This document shows, piece by piece, positions 59,354 through 64,000 of a stretch of 64,000 nt of DNA. The stretch's first letter is position 1; every line of letters starts with the position of its first letter. The position numbers were made by a program, and so were the translations under genes. The notes under the pieces are model-generated. The model was not told the origin of the DNA. It saw nothing but the letters and a program-made list of their open reading frames with translations, and searched no databases. Location: positions 186,001 through 250,000 of the forward strand of contig CAZAAW010000001.1 in assembly GCA_964483325.1 (NCBI GenBank). Direction: 5' to 3'. Source of the DNA: CAZAAW01 sp964483325. GTDB taxonomy: Bacteria; Pseudomonadota; Alphaproteobacteria; Rhizobiales; Kaistiaceae.

Positions 59354-60601
59354 TCAGCGCAGGCGATATGCGCCGGTAGCGCCGGCTTCGGCGGCCGCCG
59401 CGATCACGGCATCGACCGACGTCGTGCCGCCGACCCGCACGCTCACCGACCAGACCTCTTTGCTGCGCACCGAAACAGCCGACAGGGACACAGTCCCGAG
59501 GCTGCCGAGGTGACCGGCAATGCGATCGGCATTGGCCTTGTCGCCGAACACGCCGACCTGGACGGTCGCGGTTTCGGCATTGGCCGGGATCGTCGGCCGG
59601 AAGCGGGCTGCCGCGAAATCCTCGATCGCCAGCTGCGCCGGCGTCAGCGTCGGGGCAGGTGCATAGGACCGGGCCGGCAGGTTTTCGTGCAGCAGATCGG
59701 CCAGCGGATCGTCGCCGGACAGCGACGCCGGCTCGACTTCGAAGAGCGCATCGATGTCACGCGCCGCGAAGGGGTTGTAGTTGCCCGGCTTGCCGGCCGG
59801 GGCGGCAAGCGCCGCAACCTGGGTCGGCCTGTCCCGCAGCGTGCCGCGCAGGGCCGCCGGACGGGCGCGCGGCGACGGCTCAGCCGACGCGACGGTAAAG
59901 CGGCCGGTGTCTTCCCGACGCTCGTTGAAGGCAAAGGCGGTGGACGGCACGTCGCCCCGGCCCGGCGGCTGGTACGACGCCATTAGCACGCGCTCGTCAT
60001 GGCCCTCCAGCGGGGCGCGGCTGACATACTGGACGCGCACATTGGCGACGCCGCTCTGGCGCATGCCCAGCAGCTCGGCAGCGCGCTCGGAGACATCGAT
60101 GACGCGGCCGCGATGGAACGGTCCGCGGTCATTGACGCGGACCGTAATGGCCGCACCAGTATCGAGATTGGTAACGCGGGCATAGCTCGGCAGCGGCATC
60201 GTCGGATGCGCCGCGGTGATCCCGCCGATGTCGTAGACCTCGCCATTGGCCGTCAGGCGGCCATGGAAATTGGCGCCGTACCAGGAGGCCAGGCCCGTCG
60301 CCACGTAATTTGGATCTTCGCGCGGGACATAGGTCTTGCCGGCGACGCGATAGGGCTTACCTACAAGGTCACGGCCGCCGCCGCGCGGAACGCGCTGGCC
60401 ATCGGCCACGACACGCGGGCTGGCCGGTACGCCATAGTCCCGCGAACTGAACTGGACGCGGCCGTTATTGCTGCCGCGTGTGTTGGAAGTCGTCTCGGTC
60501 GTCGGCGCCATCGCGCAGGAGGCGAGAAGGGACGCTGCGGCTACGGCCCCTGCCAGCCCCAGAAGTCGGGGCCGCGATGCGGCCTTGGCGTTGTCCGTCA
60601 T
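59354..60601 (-). CDS. rlpA: Septal ring lytic transglycosylase RlpA family lipoprotein with SPOR domain
   Basis: RlpA cleaves naked glycan strands at division sites in some bacteria. The 415-residue product has a lipoprotein signal with lipobox LLASC (Cys29) and the double-psi beta-barrel domain (about 100-195, GLASWYGANFHGRLTANGE, RVNDRGPFHRGRVIDVS). A long Pro/Ala-rich linker follows, then a SPOR domain at the C-terminus (about 340-415, VQVGVFGDKANADRIAGHL), which binds denuded peptidoglycan at septa. ATG 60601 is chosen for a standard signal sequence. Next to dacC, as usual in the class. Confidence 0.94.
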   Translation of the reverse strand: MTDNAKAASRPRLLGLAGAVAAASLLASCAMAPTTETTSNTRGSNNGRVQFSSRDYGVPASPRVVADGQRVPRGGGRDLVGKPYRVAGKTYVPREDPNYVATGLASWYGANFHGRLTANGEVYDIGGITAAHPTMPLPSYARVTNLDTGAAITVRVNDRGPFHRGRVIDVSERAAELLGMRQSGVANVRVQYVSRAPLEGHDERVLMASYQPPGRGDVPSTAFAFNERREDTGRFTVASAEPSPRARPAALRGTLRDRPTQVAALAAPAGKPGNYNPFAARDIDALFEVEPASLSGDDPLADLLHENLPARSYAPAPTLTPAQLAIEDFAAARFRPTIPANAETATVQVGVFGDKANADRIAGHLGSLGTVSLSAVSVRSKEVWSVSVRVGGTTSVDAVIAAAAEAGATGAYRLR

Positions 60602-60805
60602 GCGCGGCAGCCCGTCGCATAAGCGGCGTGCCACCGATGACCCGCGCCTCGGTGCAGTCGAAGACGTTTCAGCATTCCCCCTCCTGCGGCGCGCCGCGGG
60701 CCGTGGTCGTTCGACTCAGGTTAGCAAACTGACCAAGGGGCTTCAAACCCCCAGCCGCACCTTTGTGCATGCCCTCTTTTTGTGCAGATCGATCCGCGCG
60801 CGGGA
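60602..60805. other. 204-nt intergenic region between rlpA and exoD
   Basis: This gap is upstream of rlpA (minus) and downstream of exoD (minus). It holds the probable rlpA promoter and a short GGGG/CCCC hairpin around 60737-60751. A T-loop-like TTCAAACCC there does not belong to a tRNA, since no acceptor or anticodon arms can be drawn. Nothing else is evident. Confidence 0.4.
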
Positions 60806-61468
60806 TCAGGGCGTGCCGACGAACATGCGCGTGATGAAGGCCTTCAGTGACAGGAAGACGGCGCCGTAGATCGCCACGAGGACGATGACGGCGGCGATCG
60901 CCACGATGATGCCGACGATCACCGCCAGTCCGTCATGGCGCAGCAGCCCGAAGGCGAAAGCGGCGACAGACAGGCCGGGCAGCAGATTGCCGAAGGGGAT
61001 CGGCAGGAAGATCAGGGCGGCCAGCACCAGGCAGATCAGCCCGATGAAGCGGATGCCGACATCGGTGAAGATGAAGGAAAGCCGGGGCGCCAGCAGCCTT
61101 TCGGTGCGCCGCAGCGTCGGCAGGACCTTGTCGACCATGAACTTGAGGTCGCTCGTCCTGATCGTCCGGTTGCCGACGGCGGCCGGCAGCCAGAGGATCT
61201 TCCGCCCGATCAGCAATTGCCAGGAAACGAGCATGATCGGCAGGCCGAGAATGAGCGTCGATCCGGGCGGCAAGGGAACGGCGCTGAGCAGGGCGAAGAT
61301 GAGGAGGATGGCGCCGAAGGCGCGGTCGCCGAAAAGCTCCGTCAGTTTCGCCAGGGTAATGCGCTCGTCCGGCCGCGCCGCGATCGTCCGCAGAATCGTC
61401 GAGAACCGCAGCGATTGCGGCCGGGCTCCCCGCGCCTTGCCGGCAGTGCTGGCATTCGTCATGGACAT
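60806..61468 (-). CDS. exoD: ExoD family membrane protein (exopolysaccharide synthesis)
   Basis: The 220-residue product has four or five hydrophobic segments and the ExoD pattern LTELFGDRAFGAILLIFALLS, LPPGSTLILGLPIMLVSWQLLIG (in parts) and the second half FIFLPIPFGNLLPGLSVAAFAFGLL-like block. ExoD was named from a Sinorhizobium exopolysaccharide and alkali-sensitivity mutant; its activity is unknown. Two ATGs (61468 and 61462) are close together and I use the first. There is no other exopolysaccharide gene nearby apart from the glycan block 26 kb away. Confidence 0.88.
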   Translation of the reverse strand: MSMTNASTAGKARGARPQSLRFSTILRTIAARPDERITLAKLTELFGDRAFGAILLIFALLSAVPLPPGSTLILGLPIMLVSWQLLIGRKILWLPAAVGNRTIRTSDLKFMVDKVLPTLRRTERLLAPRLSFIFTDVGIRFIGLICLVLAALIFLPIPFGNLLPGLSVAAFAFGLLRHDGLAVIVGIIVAIAAVIVLVAIYGAVFLSLKAFITRMFVGTP

Positions 61469-61754
61469 CCGTTCAGCTCGCCAACGACGATCAACGTCAC
61501 CGGCCGGCACCCACCCAGTATCAGACAGTTACGGGGAGCCGCTTCGTGTCAAGAGGCTCCATCGTCTGCCCCACCGCGTCGCGCGGACGCGCGTGCGTCC
61601 GAGCTGTAACCCTGGATGCCGCATGGGCCGGCCTGCAGTCAGGTTCGCCTGCAAGCACGACGCCTTGATGAAGCCCCCCGCGTTCGCCGCGCGCTTGCAT
61701 ATTTGCGGCAAGAGCCGCAGATCAGCCATAACGATAATCTCAGCGGAGCCAGCC

Positions 61755-62285
61755 GTGACGTCTCTTGTTCTTCTCTCGGTGTTCTGCGCCGACCGGCCCG
61801 GCCTGGTTGCGGCTGTGGCGGACAGCCTCTTTTCCGCCGGCGTCAATCTGCGCGACGCTACCTTCGCCTCGCTCGGCACCGGCGCCGAGTTCACGGCCCT
61901 GTGCGAATTGCCGGAAGGCGTCGAGGCGGCCGAAGTCGAGGCCGGCCTCCAGTCGCTGCCGGAGCTTCAGCAGGCCGTCATCCGCGTCATGCCCTATGCC
62001 TTCGAGCAGGGGGCCGGCGTGACCGCCCGCGTCACGCATCGCATCACGATCAGCGGCGGCGACCAGCTCGGCATCGTGGCGCGGCTTGCCGACATATTCA
62101 GCCATCACGATACGAACATCGTGCGCCTGGAGGCGCGAAAGCTGAGCGATGATCAGGGTGGTCTCTATGTCACACGCTTCGCCGTTGCCATACCGCCCGC
62201 CCATGCGGTGTCCTGCCTCGCCGCGATAGCCAATACCGCCGGCGCCCTCGGGCTTTCCTCCACCGTCGAGGAAAGCGCATTGTAA
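61755..62285 (+). CDS. Double ACT-domain protein (GcvR-like)
   Basis: The 176-residue protein consists of two ACT domains: about 4-80 (LVLLSVFCADRPGLVAAVADSL in part) and about 92-172 (RITISGGDQLGIVARLADIF in part, with NIVRLEARKLSD). This is the layout of GcvR, a regulator of the glycine cleavage system in enterics. ACT domains usually bind amino acids. No glycine cleavage genes are in the window, so the role here is open. The start is GTG 61755, six bases after GCGGAG. Confidence 0.85.
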   Translation: MTSLVLLSVFCADRPGLVAAVADSLFSAGVNLRDATFASLGTGAEFTALCELPEGVEAAEVEAGLQSLPELQQAVIRVMPYAFEQGAGVTARVTHRITISGGDQLGIVARLADIFSHHDTNIVRLEARKLSDDQGGLYVTRFAVAIPPAHAVSCLAAIANTAGALGLSSTVEESAL

Positions 62286-62356
62286 ATGGCGCAGCGGCCA
62301 ATCGTTCCATCTGGCGGCGTCGCTCCTCACGAGGAGCCGGCCGCCCGGAGTCACGC

Positions 62357-63517
62357 ATGACGACCCATACCGATGACCATCACGACGATATCGTCTATCC
62401 GGCGCCCCTTCCCTTCATCCTGCTGCATCTGGCGGCATTCGGGGCGATCTTCACCGGCGTGACGGCCGAGGCGCTGGTGCTCTGCGTGGCGCTCTACTTC
62501 CTGCGCATCTTCGCCATCGGTGCCGGCTACCATCGCTATTTCTCGCATCGCTCCTATTCGACGAGCCGGGCGTTCCAGTTCGTCCTCGCTGTCCTTGCCC
62601 AGAGCAGCGTCCAGAAGAGCGTCCTGTGGTGGGCGAACAAGCACCGGCTCCACCATCTTCACTCGGACACCGAGCACGATGTCCACTCGCCGCGCCGGCA
62701 CGGGTTTTTCCATGCCCATGTCGGCTGGATCTTCGCGCCAGACAACCGCGGCGTCGACATGGTCAAGGTCGCCGATCTCGCCCGCTATCCGGAGCTCGTC
62801 TGGCTGCACCGGCTGGCGCTGCTGCCCGGCGCCGTCCTGGCGCTCGTCTGCTGGCTGATCGCCGGCTGGGCCGGGCTCGTCGTCGGCTTCGTGTGGAGCA
62901 CGCTGCTGGTCTACCACGCGACCTTCGCGATCAATTCGGTCGCCCATCTGCGCGGCCGCAAGCGCTATGTGACCGGTGACGATTCGCGCAACAACTGGGT
63001 GCTGGCGCTCGTCACGATGGGCGAAGGCTGGCACAACAATCATCACGCCTTCCAGAGCAGCGTCCGCCAGGGCTTCCGCTGGTGGGAGATCGATCCGACC
63101 TTCTATCTGCTGAAGGCGCTGTCCTGGCTGGGCCTCGTCTGGGATCTCAAGAGTCCGCCCGAGGCGGTCCTGCGCAACGAGCACAAGCTCGGCACGCGGG
63201 TCATCGAACGGGCCGCCGCCAAGCTGATCGACAGCTTCCCGATCGACCAGATCGCCGCCAATATTCAGGCCGCCCTCTCCCGCTCGCCCTATCTGGAGGA
63301 GTTGCGCGAGCGGCTGGCCGCCGGGCGGCATTGGGCGAGCGACAGGATCGGCGATGTCCATCTGCCGCCCCTCCCCTCGCGCGAGGAACTGCGCCGGCGC
63401 GCCGCAGCCATGTTCGCGCGCACGCGCTCGCTGGAGGAAATCGTCGACCGGGCGCACAGGATGCTGCTGGAGGCGATCGGGGCGCGGCTGCCGGCCCCCT
63501 CCTCCGGCGCAGCCTAG
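62357..63517 (+). CDS. Membrane-bound fatty acyl desaturase (delta-9 type)
   Basis: The 386-residue di-iron membrane enzyme has the three histidine boxes HRYFSHR, HRLHHLHSD and HNNHH, with four membrane helices between them. This is the acyl-CoA/acyl-lipid delta-9 desaturase pattern, which puts a double bond into saturated chains using oxygen and an electron donor. The C-terminal 95 residues form a soluble helical extension (AAAKLIDSFPIDQIAANIQAAL and further) longer than in many bacterial relatives. It ends on CTAG shared with the next, convergent gene. Confidence 0.92.
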   Translation: MTTHTDDHHDDIVYPAPLPFILLHLAAFGAIFTGVTAEALVLCVALYFLRIFAIGAGYHRYFSHRSYSTSRAFQFVLAVLAQSSVQKSVLWWANKHRLHHLHSDTEHDVHSPRRHGFFHAHVGWIFAPDNRGVDMVKVADLARYPELVWLHRLALLPGAVLALVCWLIAGWAGLVVGFVWSTLLVYHATFAINSVAHLRGRKRYVTGDDSRNNWVLALVTMGEGWHNNHHAFQSSVRQGFRWWEIDPTFYLLKALSWLGLVWDLKSPPEAVLRNEHKLGTRVIERAAAKLIDSFPIDQIAANIQAALSRSPYLEELRERLAAGRHWASDRIGDVHLPPLPSREELRRRAAAMFARTRSLEEIVDRAHRMLLEAIGARLPAPSSGAA

Positions 63518-64000
63518 AGCGGCAGGCGGTCAGCGGGATCGAAGACGGCGATGCGGCGTTGCGGGTCGGCTGCCATCGGCCGGCTCGTGCCGATCACCAG
63601 CCCAGTGTCGATCCTGTCATAGGCGTAGCCGGTCGCCGGCGCCGGATCGACGAAGAGATGGACATGCGGGCTGAGGCCATCGCCGGCCTCGTCGATGGCG
63701 ACGATGCGCGCGAACGGGATCGGGCCGGTGATATCGAACCAGGCGTGATGCGGGCCGGCTGCCGCGGCCGCGATGCGCTCCGCCGAGGGCGGCAGGTCGC
63801 CGCCGTTCCAGGGATCCTCCGCCGGCGATGGCACGGCGAGGTTCCAGACATTGGCGCAGTCCCATTGCCCGGTCGCGGGATCGAACCAGGCATGGTGGCG
63901 GGCGATCCGCATCGTCATCGCGTCCGCACCGGTCTCGACGACCCGCCGCGCCCGCCAGCGGTTCTTCCGCTCCGGCGGCGGCAGGTCGAGGTCGGTCTGG
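63514..64000 (-). CDS. Protein of unknown function, C-terminal part (starts beyond the window)
   Basis: The frame is open to base 64000, so the gene begins outside. About 161 residues are visible. The sequence has a repeated HHAWFD motif (RHHAWFDPATGQWD and GPHHAWFDITGPIPFARI), Trp- and His-rich loops and no membrane helix. In-frame ATGs at 63918 and 63912 could be internal. I do not recognise the family. It is convergent with the desaturase and shares CTAG with it. Confidence 0.65.
   Translation of the reverse strand, partial: QTDLDLPPPERKNRWRARRVVETGADAMTMRIARHHAWFDPATGQWDCANVWNLAVPSPAEDPWNGGDLPPSAERIAAAAAGPHHAWFDITGPIPFARIVAIDEAGDGLSPHVHLFVDPAPATGYAYDRIDTGLVIGTSRPMAADPQRRIAVFDPADRLPL

Noticed and set aside
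60737..60751. tRNA-like T-arm (TTCAAACCC flanked by G and C runs)
   Set aside because: No acceptor stem, D arm or anticodon arm can be folded around it; it is only a short hairpin.

Overview
The window is a GC-rich (roughly two-thirds G+C) bacterial chromosome segment, almost wholly coding, with about 60 protein genes and no rRNA, tRNA, CRISPR array, insertion sequence or prophage that I can see. Gene content and order point to an alphaproteobacterium, most likely of the Hyphomicrobiales (Rhizobiales). The main markers are ssb-marC-gyrA next to uvrA, a metal-type kdsA and enolase near the pyruvate dehydrogenase genes, a lipoyl domain on the E1-beta subunit, fused ispDF, dusB-ntrB-ntrC-ntrY-ntrX-hfq-hflX, tmk-holB-metG-tatD, and a LexA box of the alphaproteobacterial type (GAAC-N7-GAAC). 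I cannot name a genus.

Region by region. 1-5.4 kb is a DNA-repair locus: the 5' part of uvrA (minus), then ku and ligD (non-homologous end joining), then ssb behind a promoter with a LexA box in its spacer. 5.4-9.0 kb holds marC and gyrA. 9.0-16.6 kb is a compact minus-strand operon running ppiD-trpE-trpG-trpD-trpC-moaC-moeA (periplasmic folding, tryptophan, molybdenum cofactor). 16.7-26.2 kb holds a secreted protein of unknown function, then tpiA, secG, pyrG, azlCD, kdsA, another small secreted protein, queF, a DUF1835 protein, eno and an ftsB-like gene ending in a strong hairpin.

26.3-38.6 kb is the pyruvate dehydrogenase/lipoate region. pdhA-pdhB-pdhC are followed by a four-gene minus-strand surface-glycan block (Wzy-like polymerase/ligase and three glycosyltransferase-type proteins), which separates them from lpdA, glsB-like, lipA, a RatA/Coq10-like gene and pncC. 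38.6-50.8 kb carries ispDF, then the nitrogen-regulation cluster dusB-ntrB-ntrC-ntrY-ntrX, a D-amino-acid aminotransferase, hfq, hflX and mazG. 51-57 kb is a minus-strand run tmk-holB-metG-czcD-tatD-MBL hydrolase. 57-64 kb holds a membrane protein with a coiled coil, dacC, rlpA, exoD, a double-ACT protein, a fatty-acid desaturase and the 3' end of an unknown gene.

Most genes are housekeeping. The parts that look accessory are ku-ligD, azlCD, the glycan block, czcD and the plus-strand gene between tmk and dacC. The most unusual sequence features are: (i) a perfect 15-bp tandem duplication whose two copies supply the -35 and -10 of a plausible promoter for the glycan block; (ii) four convergent gene pairs that end on one shared CTAG, each gene using TAG; (iii) a 15-bp-arm hairpin between ntrC and ntrY; (iv) a metallo-hydrolase gene that seems to start at CTG inside a CTGA overlap; and (v) local low-GC patches in lpdA and hfq. 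No clearly new multi-gene system is visible.
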